Assembly (NCBI RefSeq): GCF_013213835.1 | Contig: NZ_JABSSU010000002.1 | Span: 46,837-110,836 of the forward strand | Reading direction: 5' to 3' | Origin: Winogradskyella sp. | GTDB lineage: Bacteria; Bacteroidota; Bacteroidia; Flavobacteriales; Flavobacteriaceae | Length of the DNA stretch: 64,000 bases | Shown: positions 1-10,052 of the stretch, one piece after another | Numbering within the stretch: position 1 is the stretch's first letter | Layout of the letters: each line of letters begins with the position of its first letter | The notes under the pieces: model-generated | Told to the model about the DNA's origin: nothing | What the model saw: the letters and a program-made list of their open reading frames with translations, nothing else | Database searches by the model: none | Program-made: the position numbers and the translations under genes

Positions 1-480
1 TTCCGATTTAACAATGGAATGTTCACTTTCTTCATCGTAGCGTTTTTGTGTGTCTCTCAATTCTTGGTTGATAGCATTATGAAGATCATTTAATTGTTGT
101 CTAATATTTGGATTGACTTTTAATTGCTGAATCTGTTTTCTAAACTTTCTTGTATAAAGCTCTGTAATATCAAAGTGTAATTGTTCATGCTTTAAGATGT
201 AATCATTTGACTTTGATTTAATATGCCATGATTTATTCGGATAAAAATGAGATTCTACAGTTGTTGAAAAATCGACAATCTTTCCATTTGATGTTTTAAC
301 AGAATAACCGAATGTAATACCCGAAGCCGTTAACGCAACAGCGTTTGTATTTAGAATGGGGTCACCTTTAAAGTCAGCCCAAGTTAAGGTTCTTGATTCG
401 TTCCATTCGATAACTTCTTCATCCTGTTGATTACCAAAAATCAGAAAAATTACAGTTAGGAAAACATATTTTAATTGCAT
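1..480 (-). CDS. DUF922-type predicted secreted metalloprotease, C-terminus off the left edge
   Basis: My own translation leftward from the ATG at 478-480 stays open to base 1, giving about 160 residues and no stop. A short hydrophobic N-terminus (about residues 4-16) suggests export. A WADFKG motif near residue 35 and an HEQLHFDI motif (HExxH type) near residue 98 match my memory of the DUF922 family of predicted zinc-dependent secreted proteases. The part after the HExxH is charged and helical. The start lies one base after the stop of the upstream OsmC gene, so the two are probably co-transcribed. Substrate is unknown and the family call rests on motifs only. Confidence 0.7.
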   Translation of the reverse strand, partial: MQLKYVFLTVIFLIFGNQQDEEVIEWNESRTLTWADFKGDPILNTNAVALTASGITFGYSVKTSNGKIVDFSTTVESHFYPNKSWHIKSKSNDYILKHEQLHFDITELYTRKFRKQIQQLKVNPNIRQQLNDLHNAINQELRDTQKRYDEESEHSIVKSE

Positions 481-481
481 G

Positions 482-883
482 TTATTGCCAGTTAAAAACG
501 ATATCTTTTTCGATATCTGGATGTAAACTGTAATGCACAGGACAAGTATTTGCGGTACGTTCTAAAATCTGTTTGGTTTTATCATCAGCAGAAAATGGTA
601 GATGAACAACAACCTCTATTTTAGAAATTCTTCTTGGGTTACTCGACATTGTTTTAGTAACCTCAGCTGTAGTTCCGGACATATCTACATCCATATCTCT
701 TGCTTTAATTCCCATAACCGTAAGCATACAACTTGCCAGTCCTGTAGCAACAGTATCTGTAGGTGAGAACGCTTCACCTTTGCCATTATTGTCTGTTGGC
801 GCATCTGTGATAAAAGAATTTCCAGATTTTAAATGTGTACTATCGGTACGTAAACCTCCCAAATATTTAACTTTTGATGTCAT
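482..883 (-). CDS. OsmC/Ohr family peroxiredoxin-like protein
   Basis: This is a 133-residue protein of typical OsmC length. The two redox cysteines of the family are visible: Cys52 in ASCMLTVMG and Cys114 in NTCPVH. OsmC/Ohr proteins reduce organic hydroperoxides with thiol cofactors in the cytoplasm. The gene sits 4 bases after the LysM-protein stop and 1 base before the DUF922 start, which implies a single transcript. The sequence does not decide between OsmC and the YhfA-type subfamily, so no symbol is given. Confidence 0.88.
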   Translation of the reverse strand: MTSKVKYLGGLRTDSTHLKSGNSFITDAPTDNNGKGEAFSPTDTVATGLASCMLTVMGIKARDMDVDMSGTTAEVTKTMSSNPRRISKIEVVVHLPFSADDKTKQILERTANTCPVHYSLHPDIEKDIVFNWQ

Positions 884-887
884 AGTA

Positions 888-2786
888 TTAGTTTACTTTT
901 ACGATTCTTAAATCATGATACTTTACAATATAAACCGCCTCATTTTTATAACCTCCAAATAAGGATTTATTATACCTAAACTTATTCTCAACATACTCTG
1001 TTTCGATAATGTCATTAGACGATTCATATAAGTCTTCATTTGATGCCAAACGCAATAATAGGTCTAAAGTAATATCAAATCCTCGAGCAACATATTTACT
1101 AGGTAAAATTCCAAATTGTTTCTTATAAGCCGCTACAAAACCTTTCTGCTCAGTCTCATTAAAATCCTTATTTACAGATGCATAATGAAACTTTAATTTA
1201 GATAAGTTATTATTGGAAATATCCTTTCCTTTAAATGCTTTGCCCTTATCTAATGTCGTTAAAATAATTTCGGTATTGTCATCAACTTCACCGTTAAGCA
1301 TACTTATAACACTTGATGCGAATGCATTACTTTTAGCCTCTAAAAAGACATAAGTCTTTCCCTCTGGAATCATATCCGTCAAATCCGTTGGGTAGAAAAA
1401 TGGTAAGCCTGTTTTCTTACTTTTTCTAGCGTATTTTACAGTGGCTCTAGGAAATTCAGCAACTAATTTATCTACATTAGATTTACTAGCAGCATCTGCA
1501 AAAATCATTACTCTTGCTTTTAAGGTATCCTTTTTTACAAAATCTATGATGGCCTTTCGTAACAATTCATCCTCAGGAATGGTCTGAAACACATTACTAT
1601 ATAATTCCTTTGGTTTCTTTAATGCCGCCACTACTGGGATTCTATCACTTTTAAGTTCTGAAGCAACTCTATCAAATGATGTTTCATTTATTGGACCTAT
1701 CACAGCGTCATAGCCAGAAAAGTCATGAGTTCTAAGTAAATCTCCTGTTGCTGCAGTACTATATTTTGTATCCAAAACCTTTAACTCAGTAGAAATACCA
1801 AGCTTTTTAGCAGAATCTAATGCCATGGTCACACCAACATGGAAATCTAAAACCAAAGAAAGTAGTTTATTGTTTCTTATTTCACTTTTAGTAACGTCAA
1901 CAGAATCAGTATCAATCTTATGTAATTGATACGGCAACATTAAGGCTAACTTCTTGGTTTCAAAATTGTTTAAACTTGATATTAATCGAGTCGTCTCCGT
2001 ATTAACGTTAATACTACTTGTTTCTGCCCCAACTGGTAACTTTAATACCATACCTGCTACTAAACCTGTTTCTTTTAGCTCAGGGTTTAGTACTTCGAGT
2101 TCTTCTTGTGTTAAACCAGTTTTAATTTTTAGTCTGTAGAAACCTTCTTTTGGTAAGACTTCATAATAGTCATAATTAGTCTCTACAGGTTTTTCCTCTT
2201 CATCTTCAATATTTGGCACATTCAATACATCACCAGGTTGAAGCACCTCATTCATAGATGGGTTTAAAGCTTCAAGATCTGCCACTTTAATGCCAAACTT
2301 ATAAGCTACACGCCATTTACCTTCTTTCGCTTGAACAGTGTATTTTTTTAATGTATTCTTTAATGTCTGTCTAGAAATGAAGGTTTTATATTGAGGTATT
2401 TTAATCTTTTGTCCTTTTTGAAGATTTTCAGAATACAAAAAACGATTCGCTTTCTTAATTTCTTCTTCAGACACACCATATTTTTTAGAAAGTCCGTAAA
2501 GTGTTTCTTTTCGTTTTACTTTATGCTTCTTATAACCAATTAGCTCTCTAGAATCTTCTTCAATTGGTTGATTCTTCACCCTTGAATTGGGAATAATTAA
2601 AACTGTATTAGGTGCAAGTGTTGTTTTCGCATCAGGATTTAAGGCATAAATATCAAATGGAGTAACCAAATACTGCTTCGCAATACTTTCAATAGTTTCG
2701 CCAGACTTTACCTTATGCTCTTTATACTTTTGAGCATTAACAACAAATGTGAAAAGAATTAAAAAGATGGTTATAAAATTTCTCAT
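888..2786 (-). CDS. LysM-repeat protein with periplasmic-binding-protein-like domain
   Basis: The 632-residue exported protein has a signal peptide at residues 1-18. Four LysM-like modules follow at about 21-66, 86-131, 147-191 and 205-251; the first two are closest to consensus (HKVKSGET, HKVKRKET). From about residue 280 to the end it resembles a type I periplasmic-binding fold (ABC ligand-binding family) with motifs such as GYDAVIGP. LysM modules bind peptidoglycan, so it probably acts in the periplasm at the cell wall. It lies downstream of guaA, a neighbourhood I recall in other Flavobacteriia. Ligand and role are unknown. Confidence 0.8.
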   Translation of the reverse strand: MRNFITIFLILFTFVVNAQKYKEHKVKSGETIESIAKQYLVTPFDIYALNPDAKTTLAPNTVLIIPNSRVKNQPIEEDSRELIGYKKHKVKRKETLYGLSKKYGVSEEEIKKANRFLYSENLQKGQKIKIPQYKTFISRQTLKNTLKKYTVQAKEGKWRVAYKFGIKVADLEALNPSMNEVLQPGDVLNVPNIEDEEEKPVETNYDYYEVLPKEGFYRLKIKTGLTQEELEVLNPELKETGLVAGMVLKLPVGAETSSINVNTETTRLISSLNNFETKKLALMLPYQLHKIDTDSVDVTKSEIRNNKLLSLVLDFHVGVTMALDSAKKLGISTELKVLDTKYSTAATGDLLRTHDFSGYDAVIGPINETSFDRVASELKSDRIPVVAALKKPKELYSNVFQTIPEDELLRKAIIDFVKKDTLKARVMIFADAASKSNVDKLVAEFPRATVKYARKSKKTGLPFFYPTDLTDMIPEGKTYVFLEAKSNAFASSVISMLNGEVDDNTEIILTTLDKGKAFKGKDISNNNLSKLKFHYASVNKDFNETEQKGFVAAYKKQFGILPSKYVARGFDITLDLLLRLASNEDLYESSNDIIETEYVENKFRYNKSLFGGYKNEAVYIVKYHDLRIVKVN

Positions 2787-2846
2787 GTACTTTATGTTAG
2801 TTGACCATAATTAAGAAACAAAATTTGGCCATAAGTCACCACAATT

Positions 2847-4382
2847 TTATTCCCACTCTATTGTCGCTGGCGGTTTTGAGCTGATATCATATACTACTCT
2901 ATTAACGCCTTTTACTTTATTTATTATTTCATTAGAAGTTTTCTGCAAAAACTCATACGGTAAATTTACCCAATCTGCAGTCATTCCGTCTGTACTCTCA
3001 ACAGCTCTTAATGCCACACATTTCTCATACGTACGCTCATCACCCATTACACCTACACTATTTACAGGCAATAACATTGCACCTGCCTGCCAAACCTTGT
3101 CGTATAAATTCCAAGATCTTAAATTATTGATGAAAATTGCATCAACTTCTTGTAATATACGAACTTTCTCAGGAGTTAGATCTCCAAGAATTCTAATTGC
3201 CAATCCTGGACCTGGAAATGGATGACGACCTAACAGGTGCGCATCCATATTCATAGATGCACCAACACGTCTTACCTCATCTTTAAACAATGCTTTTAAA
3301 GGTTCTACAACTTTAAGTTTCATAAAGTCTGGCAATCCACCAACATTATGGTGACTCTTTATTGTAGCACTTGGTCCTCCAGTTGCTGAAACACTTTCTA
3401 TCACATCTGGATAGATAGTGCCTTGCGCCAACCATTTTACATCTTTGATAAGATGTGCTTCATCGTCAAAAACTTCAATGAACACACGACCAATTATTTT
3501 TCGTTTTTCTTCAGGGTCGCTCTTACCAGCTAAGGCATCCAAAAAGCGTGCCGAAGCGTCAACACCTTTTACGTTTAAGCCCATGCCTTCGTATTGATGT
3601 AGTACATCTTCAAACTCATTCTTACGAAGTAATCCGTTATTAACGAAGATACAATAGAGGTTTTCACCAATAGCCTTGTGCAATAACATAGCAGCCACAG
3701 ATGAATCTACACCACCAGATAAACCTAATACAACTTTATCATCTCCTAATTGATTCTTGAGATCTTCAACGGTCTCCTCAACAAATGCGTTAGGTGTCCA
3801 ATCTTGATTTACACCTGCAATTTTCACTAAGAAGTTTTGTAACAATTGGTGACCATCTGTTGAATGGTATACTTCAGGATGAAATTGAATGGCATAAGTA
3901 TTTTCACCTTCAATTTTATAAGCCGCATTTTCTACATCTTCAGTGCTGGCTAATAATACTGCATTATCTGGTAATTGTTTAATGGTATCACTATGACTCA
4001 TCCAAACTTGACTACCTTCATGAATGTTTTCAAAGAAATCTTCGTCTGACTTAATGAACTCTAAATGTGCTCTACCATATTCTCTAGTACTTGATTCAGC
4101 GACTTCACCACCTGAGAAGTGTGCCAAATACTGTGCACCATAACACACAGCCAACATCGGCTTCTCACCTCTTATATTTGATAAGTCTGGATGTAATACA
4201 TCTTCACCTCTTACTGAATTTGGACTACCAGATAAAATAACAGCCTGAAAACTATCTGAATCGTTAGGAATTTTATTAAATGGATGAATTTCGCAATAGA
4301 TGTTTAACTCTCTTACACGTCTAGCAATGAGCTGCGTGTACTGCGAACCGAAATCTAAAATAAGTACTTTGTTGTGTTGCAT
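2847..4382 (-). CDS. guaA: GMP synthase (glutamine-hydrolysing)
   Basis: The 511-residue enzyme converts XMP to GMP with glutamine and ATP, the last step of guanine nucleotide synthesis. An N-terminal class I amidotransferase carries the nucleophile Cys80 in AVCYGAQ and a later FHPEV histidine/glutamate motif. The ATP pyrophosphatase loop [10 protein letters not shown] lies near residue 220, followed by the GMP synthase dimerisation domain ending KPPATIEWE. The frame stays open to a TTG two codons upstream (4388), but ATG at 4382 is the better start because it matches the family N-terminus and because a -7 element covers 4386-4393. Confidence 0.97.
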   Translation of the reverse strand: MQHNKVLILDFGSQYTQLIARRVRELNIYCEIHPFNKIPNDSDSFQAVILSGSPNSVRGEDVLHPDLSNIRGEKPMLAVCYGAQYLAHFSGGEVAESSTREYGRAHLEFIKSDEDFFENIHEGSQVWMSHSDTIKQLPDNAVLLASTEDVENAAYKIEGENTYAIQFHPEVYHSTDGHQLLQNFLVKIAGVNQDWTPNAFVEETVEDLKNQLGDDKVVLGLSGGVDSSVAAMLLHKAIGENLYCIFVNNGLLRKNEFEDVLHQYEGMGLNVKGVDASARFLDALAGKSDPEEKRKIIGRVFIEVFDDEAHLIKDVKWLAQGTIYPDVIESVSATGGPSATIKSHHNVGGLPDFMKLKVVEPLKALFKDEVRRVGASMNMDAHLLGRHPFPGPGLAIRILGDLTPEKVRILQEVDAIFINNLRSWNLYDKVWQAGAMLLPVNSVGVMGDERTYEKCVALRAVESTDGMTADWVNLPYEFLQKTSNEIINKVKGVNRVVYDISSKPPATIEWE

Positions 4383-4385
4383 GCG

Positions 4386-4393
4386 CAAAAGTA
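4386..4393 (-). promoter_or_regulatory. -7 element TAnnTTTG abutting guaA
   Basis: Reading on the minus strand gives TACTTTTG, a perfect TAnnTTTG, ending only 3 bases before the guaA ATG. No clear -33 TTTG is present at the expected distance. If used, the mRNA would be leaderless or nearly so. Confidence 0.4.
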
Positions 4394-4459
4394 ATAATTG
4401 ATTTTAGAATGACGTTTTTAACTGCTTTATTTTTTCACGAGTTATTGACATCATTTTGA

Positions 4460-5830
4460 TTATGCCATGGACTCTATAATTAGCCTAATATCTTCTTCTG
4501 TTGTGTCCGGGTTTATAAAACAAAACCTTGAAACCGTCTCAAACATATCACCATTTTTCCACTTTGTTGGTGTCACTAAAGCAAAACCTTTATTGTGGTT
4601 TTCATAAGTCCAATGCGTATAATCTTCTGGTTGCCAACCAATACGTCTATACAACACACAAGACAAACTTGGCTCACGTACCAATTCCACATTAGGATTC
4701 TCTTCAATTATTTTACCTGCAATCTGCGCTAATTCTATACCACGTTCTACTGAAGCTTTATAACGATCCGTACCATGAGTCGCTAAAGAGAACCATAATG
4801 GTAAACCTCTAACACGACGTGTTAATTGAATCTGATAATCTGCAGGGTTAAAACCATGTGCACCTTCATCTTTAAAAATATCTAGATAAGAACCTTCTTG
4901 TGAGTGTGCGTTCTTAGCATAATCTGGATTCTTATAGATCACTGCACCACAATCGTATGGCGAGAACATCCATTTATGTGGATCTATAGTGATACTATCT
5001 GCTCTCTCAATACCATTAAATAAATGACGTACAGAATCCGCAATCAAGGCGCCGCCACCATAAGCCGCATCAACATGAAACCACAGTTTCTCTTTTTCAC
5101 AAACTTCAGCTATACCATCTAAATCGTCAATAATACCTGCATTGGTAGTTCCACCTGTCGCCACAACAGCAAACAAACGTTTCCGTTGGTGGAAGGTTAG
5201 ATTTTCAATAGTATTTCTTAAATCTTCACCTTTTAATTCTTCTTCAGAATCTACTAGTAAAATATCAACATCTGCAACTTTCGCCATTGCTTTTACTGAT
5301 GAATGTGCACCAATAGATGTGATAATAAGACCTTTTTCTCTTTTATATGTATCATCTTCTCGCCAGCGTTCTCTTGCTGTAACAATGGCAGATAAATTTG
5401 CAGCTGTACCGCCACTTGTAAAAACGCCAAATGCTCCTTCTGTCATGCCAGTTAATGACACCATCCATTTCATAGCTTCATTTTCACAAAAAATACCGCC
5501 AGCACCTTCCATCCAATATGCACCATGGATACTAGAAACTGATGTTACCAAATCAAACATAACAGCTGCTCGTGTTGGTGCTGCAGGTACAAAGGCTAAG
5601 TTGCGAGGATGATCTACGGGTACATTAGCTTTTGCCAAGTGCTTCTTCCAAAGTTTAAAAGCCTTTTCACCTCCAATACCTTCTTTGGTTATGGTTTCAC
5701 CTACAAGTTCTTTGAGCACCACAGCTTTCTGTGGCTTTCCTACTTTTTGTTTGGTATGAGATATACGATCTATGGTATACTTCATGACATCCATGGTCAT
5801 TTCTACCAGATCAAAATCTATTTTATGCAT
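4460..5830 (-). CDS. Group II pyridoxal-dependent amino acid decarboxylase
   Basis: A 456-residue fold-type I PLP enzyme of the DDC/GadB group. Visible motifs are GAHSSV (His176, stacking on the cofactor), HVDAAYGGG (Asp254, contacting the PLP nitrogen) and DPHKWMF (Lys286, the Schiff-base lysine). The family decarboxylates aromatic amino acids, glutamate, aspartate or diaminobutyrate; substrate cannot be read from sequence here. The ATG at 5830 lies 3 bases after the bshC stop, so both genes probably share a transcript. A link to bacillithiol metabolism is only suggested by that spacing. Confidence 0.88.
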   Translation of the reverse strand: MHKIDFDLVEMTMDVMKYTIDRISHTKQKVGKPQKAVVLKELVGETITKEGIGGEKAFKLWKKHLAKANVPVDHPRNLAFVPAAPTRAAVMFDLVTSVSSIHGAYWMEGAGGIFCENEAMKWMVSLTGMTEGAFGVFTSGGTAANLSAIVTARERWREDDTYKREKGLIITSIGAHSSVKAMAKVADVDILLVDSEEELKGEDLRNTIENLTFHQRKRLFAVVATGGTTNAGIIDDLDGIAEVCEKEKLWFHVDAAYGGGALIADSVRHLFNGIERADSITIDPHKWMFSPYDCGAVIYKNPDYAKNAHSQEGSYLDIFKDEGAHGFNPADYQIQLTRRVRGLPLWFSLATHGTDRYKASVERGIELAQIAGKIIEENPNVELVREPSLSCVLYRRIGWQPEDYTHWTYENHNKGFALVTPTKWKNGDMFETVSRFCFINPDTTEEDIRLIIESMA

Positions 5831-5833
5831 AAA

Positions 5834-7435
5834 CTATTCTAACTTAAGTATTGTAAATTGACCCGATAATGGGTCTAATGATTCTAATAGCGTCGGGATT
5901 AATTGACTCCCATATTCTAAATATAATTCTGAAAAGTTGCGATTTCGCTCTTGCAAACTTTGATTAGGAAACAATTGTTCTTGCAACTCAGTACTTCTTT
6001 GAATTTGATCAGCTAATGTTTTCTTTTGAGCTTTAAGCAGTCTTTTTTCAAGATATTGTAATCCCTTTATTTGTTTTATTTCTTGAGCCTTTACAGCACC
6101 TAAAAAGGACTTATCAGTTTTATCAGCTAAATCGTATAAACCTTTAAATTGAGATTCTAAATGCAGTATCTGTGATGAAAAATCTATATCTATATTCGAT
6201 ATTTTTCGAACTCTTTTATTTATAAATGTGTTACGATTTAGAAATAAATCCTCTAAGGAAATATCTAAATTTTGAAGCTTACGTGATTGCTTTTCTGATG
6301 CAACCAAAACAGAATTTCTCAATAACAACATTGGAAATGTTACATTTTGGGCTTCAAAACTAGACTTAAGCTGTAACCAATAAATCATCTCACCGCCACC
6401 ACCAATATAACATAGGTTTGGTAAAATCACTTCTTGGTATAAAGGCCTCATAATAACGTTTGGGGAGAATCGCTCAGGATGTTCTTCAAGATGTTGTAAA
6501 ATCTCTTTTTCATCCCATGAAATATCAGTATTATTCACTTTGAAAACAGCATCTTCAAACACAATACGTTCTCTTATATTTCCATCAATATAAAAGAGAT
6601 TAATCTCTCTTGGGTTCACCTGAACTTTTAGCCCTAAATCCTGAAGGATTTCATTGGTTTTAGAAACCTCTTTAAACGACGTCTGTTGCAATAACTCCTG
6701 CTTAAGATTTGGGATAAATTGTCGCTTTAAATCTGAATCATCGGCATCTATAATTACTAAACCATACTCCCCAAATAACGCATTTGCTATATAACGTGTA
6801 GCATCTGCTAAATTACTGTGATCTAAATAAGCCTTTTTAAACCAAGCCTTTAACTGTTCAGCATTAATGCTTAGTCCAAATTCGCCTGCAACTACATTGA
6901 ATACCTCATCTAACCCTTGTGTTCCAAAACGCCCAACAGCACCGGTTTGATTAGAATTCCAACGCACCTTTTTTCCTTTGAAATTGAAGTAATTTATTTC
7001 TTCAAAATCGTGGTCCTCAGAAGCCATCCAGTATATTGGCACAAAATTATATTCAGGATAGGCTTCCTTTAGCTGTTTAGTTAAATTAATTGTTGAAATG
7101 ATTTTGTATAAAAAATATAACGGACCAGTAAAAAGGTTCAATTGATGACCAGTGGTGATTGTAAAGGTTCTAGAGTCTTTTAGACTTTCAATATTAACCT
7201 GTGTCACATTTGAGGTTTGTAAATCTTTATACTGATTACTCAGCACGTCAAAAAGTACCTTTCGACTGCGCTCAAGGTGACCACTTTTTAACTTTTCTTC
7301 AATCTGCGCTTTAAAATCTTCTATGGTTGGGTACCGGTTGTAGAGTGCTTTTAATTCAGGTTTCTGATCTAGATAATCACAAATAAAATCTGAAAAGTAA
7401 TTAGTGTCTCTAAAAGCGATACAGTCGGTTGGCAT
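5834..7435 (-). CDS. bshC: Bacillithiol biosynthesis cysteine-adding enzyme BshC
   Basis: A 533-residue protein matching BshC, which adds cysteine to glucosaminyl-malate to make bacillithiol, the low-molecular-weight thiol of Firmicutes and many Bacteroidota. Recognisable segments are TTGHQLNLFTGPLYF near residue 95 and the conserved YWMASEDHDFEE near 140; a coiled-coil stretch fills about 400-490. The frame is open to a TTG at 7474, but ATG at 7435 (MPTDCIAF) fits the family, and AT-rich -7-like sequence covers the extra codons. No bshA or bshB is in this window. Confidence 0.93.
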   Translation of the reverse strand: MPTDCIAFRDTNYFSDFICDYLDQKPELKALYNRYPTIEDFKAQIEEKLKSGHLERSRKVLFDVLSNQYKDLQTSNVTQVNIESLKDSRTFTITTGHQLNLFTGPLYFLYKIISTINLTKQLKEAYPEYNFVPIYWMASEDHDFEEINYFNFKGKKVRWNSNQTGAVGRFGTQGLDEVFNVVAGEFGLSINAEQLKAWFKKAYLDHSNLADATRYIANALFGEYGLVIIDADDSDLKRQFIPNLKQELLQQTSFKEVSKTNEILQDLGLKVQVNPREINLFYIDGNIRERIVFEDAVFKVNNTDISWDEKEILQHLEEHPERFSPNVIMRPLYQEVILPNLCYIGGGGEMIYWLQLKSSFEAQNVTFPMLLLRNSVLVASEKQSRKLQNLDISLEDLFLNRNTFINKRVRKISNIDIDFSSQILHLESQFKGLYDLADKTDKSFLGAVKAQEIKQIKGLQYLEKRLLKAQKKTLADQIQRSTELQEQLFPNQSLQERNRNFSELYLEYGSQLIPTLLESLDPLSGQFTILKLE

Positions 7436-7567
7436 AGTTTTATTTTTCGGTCTGTAAATATACGGCAAGCGCAAATTATAACTACTAATTTTTAGTTAAT
7501 TCAAGCATCAAAGGTCTATCTCAAAGTTGAAGTGATTATATTTACTTTTTCAAACTAACAAAACAAT

Positions 7568-10048
7568 ATGCGTTATCTTATTCTCTTAGCATGTCTTGCT
7601 ATCAGTTTTCCATCAACTATAAATGCTCAAAATTTACAATCACCTAGCGATTTTTTAGGTTACGAATTGGGCACACAATTTAGCAGAAATCATGAAGTTA
7701 TAGATTATTTTAAAGCTGTGAGTGCAGCAGTTCCAAGTCATGTAAAACTTGAAAAATATGGTGAGACCACTGAAAGAAGAAATTTATACGTGGCTTATAT
7801 CACTAGCGAGGCTAATATGGCTCAACTCGAAACCATAAGAGAGAATAACCTTAAAAACGCCGGAATTTTAGAAGGTAAACCAACAGCCACTGATATTGCT
7901 ATTGTGTGGTTAAGTTATAATGTGCATGGTAATGAAGCATCTTGTTCTGAAGCAGCGATGCTTACCATGTATAAATTACTAACTGAACGTAAGGATTTAC
8001 TTGAAAACACTGTAGTAATTATCGATCCTAGTGTTAATCCTGACGGAAGAGATCGTTACGTCAATTGGTATAACAAAGTCGCGCATCAACCATATAATAC
8101 AGACATACAAGCCAACGAACATAATGAACCTTGGCCAGGTGGAAGACCAAATCATTATCTTTTTGATTTAAATAGAGATTGGGCTTGGGCAACACAAATT
8201 GAATCAGAAACGCGTTTAAAAGTATACAATAAATGGATGCCACATATTCATGCAGATTACCACGAACAAGGACCAAACGAGCCATATTATTTTGCACCAG
8301 CGGCAGAACCATTTCATGAGATAATTACAGATTGGCAACGAGACCTACAAACCGAAGTAGGAAAAAATAATGCGAAATATTTTGATGCTGAAGGTTGGTT
8401 ATTCTTTACTAGAGAGCGTTTTGACTTATTCTACCCAAGTTATGGGGATACTTACCCTACATATATGGGCGCGATTGGGATGACATACGAACAAGCAGGT
8501 CACGGTATTTCCGGGCTTGGTATTCTTAACGATGAAGGTCATGTTTTAACTCTAAAGGAACGCTTAACGCACCATACAGTTACGAGTCTTTCTACAGTTG
8601 AAGTTGCTTCAAAAAATGCAAAACAGCTAAATACTGAGTTTGCGAAATTCTTTCAAAATTCCAACTTAAAATACAAGAGCTATGTTCTAAATGGAAATGA
8701 GGATAAAATTGACAAGTTAATATCGTTTCTAGACAAGCATGAGATCAGCTATGAAAAACCAAATACCTCAAAAGTTTCGGGTTACAATTACAGTACAGCT
8801 AAACAAGGTAGTTTAAATCTTGACGACCACACTTTAGTGGTTCATACAAGTCAACCAAAAGGTAAAATGATTAAGGTGCTTTTTGAACCTAATGCGAAAC
8901 TTTCAGATTCACTAACTTATGATATCACTGCTTGGTCAGTACCTTATGCCTATGGTTTAGATGCGGTTGCCACTACCACCAAAGTAAGCAGTACAAAACC
9001 AGACAACAACAAATCTATTTCTAAGATTAATGATGCTTATGGTTACGTTAGCAAATGGAATTCTATGGATGATGCTCAGTTTCTAGTTGCATTATTAAAA
9101 CATAATATTAAAGTAAGATTCACTGAGAAGCCATTCAAATCAAATAATACAAATTTTGAAAGAGGTTCTTTAATCATCACAAAAGGAGATAACAAACATA
9201 TCAATGATTTTGTAAGCACTTTAAATACACTTGCTCAAAAGCATAAACAACCTCTTACTGAGATATATTCAGGATTCTCTCAAAGCACACCAGATATTGG
9301 TTCGCCGGACATTAAGTTAATAAATAAACAAAAGGTTGCTGTATTAACTGGTGAAGGCACGTCTTCTCTAAGCTATGGTGAAGTATGGCATTTCTTTGAA
9401 CAACAATTGGGATATCCAATAACATCAATAAATACAGATGACTTAAGCAATACCAATCTAAGAAAATACAACGTTTTAATACTTCCTAATGGCTATTATG
9501 GTAGTGTCCTTAACGAGAGTAATATGACAAAAATTAAGGATTGGGTACGTTCTGGTGGAAAGGTAATTGCTATTGATGGTGCATTGAGAAGTTTTGCAGG
9601 TAAAGATGGTTTTAACTTATCTTATAAATCATCAGACAATAGTAGTGAAAACAACAATTTGGTACCATATGCTGAGCGTGAACGTCAATACACAAACCAA
9701 CTGATTACTGGTGCCATCTTTAAAACAAAAGTAGATGACACACATCCCATGGCTTTTGGTTATGGTCAGGATTACTTTACCTTAAAATTGGGTAGTTCTG
9801 CCTATAACTTATTAGATAATGGTTATAATGTCGCTTATCTAGATGATACTAAAGTGTACTCGGGTTTTGCCGGAAAAGATGCACTTGCAAATTTAGAAAG
9901 TACACTAATTTTTGGTGAGGAACGCAAAGGAAATGGAAGCTTCATTTATTTTGTTGACAATACATTATTTAGAAGTTTCTGGGAAAATGGCAAATTATTT
10001 TTTGTCAACTCCATATTCTTTGTAAACAATAACGCATACGAGCTATAA
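7568..10048 (+). CDS. Secreted M14-family zinc carboxypeptidase-like peptidase
   Basis: An 826-residue exported protein with a signal peptide at 1-20 ending INA. The M14 zinc site is visible: His120 and Glu123 in VHGNEAS, the third histidine probably His228 in HIHADYH, and the catalytic glutamate probably Glu308 in MTYEQAG. After about residue 370 comes a long C-terminal half with a flavodoxin/GATase-like stretch (LRKYNVLILPNG near 640), common in large Bacteroidota M14 proteins. It likely trims peptides in the periplasm or outside the cell. The next gene starts 4 bases after its stop. Confidence 0.88.
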   Translation: MRYLILLACLAISFPSTINAQNLQSPSDFLGYELGTQFSRNHEVIDYFKAVSAAVPSHVKLEKYGETTERRNLYVAYITSEANMAQLETIRENNLKNAGILEGKPTATDIAIVWLSYNVHGNEASCSEAAMLTMYKLLTERKDLLENTVVIIDPSVNPDGRDRYVNWYNKVAHQPYNTDIQANEHNEPWPGGRPNHYLFDLNRDWAWATQIESETRLKVYNKWMPHIHADYHEQGPNEPYYFAPAAEPFHEIITDWQRDLQTEVGKNNAKYFDAEGWLFFTRERFDLFYPSYGDTYPTYMGAIGMTYEQAGHGISGLGILNDEGHVLTLKERLTHHTVTSLSTVEVASKNAKQLNTEFAKFFQNSNLKYKSYVLNGNEDKIDKLISFLDKHEISYEKPNTSKVSGYNYSTAKQGSLNLDDHTLVVHTSQPKGKMIKVLFEPNAKLSDSLTYDITAWSVPYAYGLDAVATTTKVSSTKPDNNKSISKINDAYGYVSKWNSMDDAQFLVALLKHNIKVRFTEKPFKSNNTNFERGSLIITKGDNKHINDFVSTLNTLAQKHKQPLTEIYSGFSQSTPDIGSPDIKLINKQKVAVLTGEGTSSLSYGEVWHFFEQQLGYPITSINTDDLSNTNLRKYNVLILPNGYYGSVLNESNMTKIKDWVRSGGKVIAIDGALRSFAGKDGFNLSYKSSDNSSENNNLVPYAERERQYTNQLITGAIFKTKVDDTHPMAFGYGQDYFTLKLGSSAYNLLDNGYNVAYLDDTKVYSGFAGKDALANLESTLIFGEERKGNGSFIYFVDNTLFRSFWENGKLFFVNSIFFVNNNAYEL

Positions 10049-10052
10049 TTAA

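Noticed and set aside
5142..5612. 156-codon plus-strand open frame
   Set aside because: Lies antisense within the PLP decarboxylase, Ser/Thr-rich low-complexity translation, no family features: a shadow frame.
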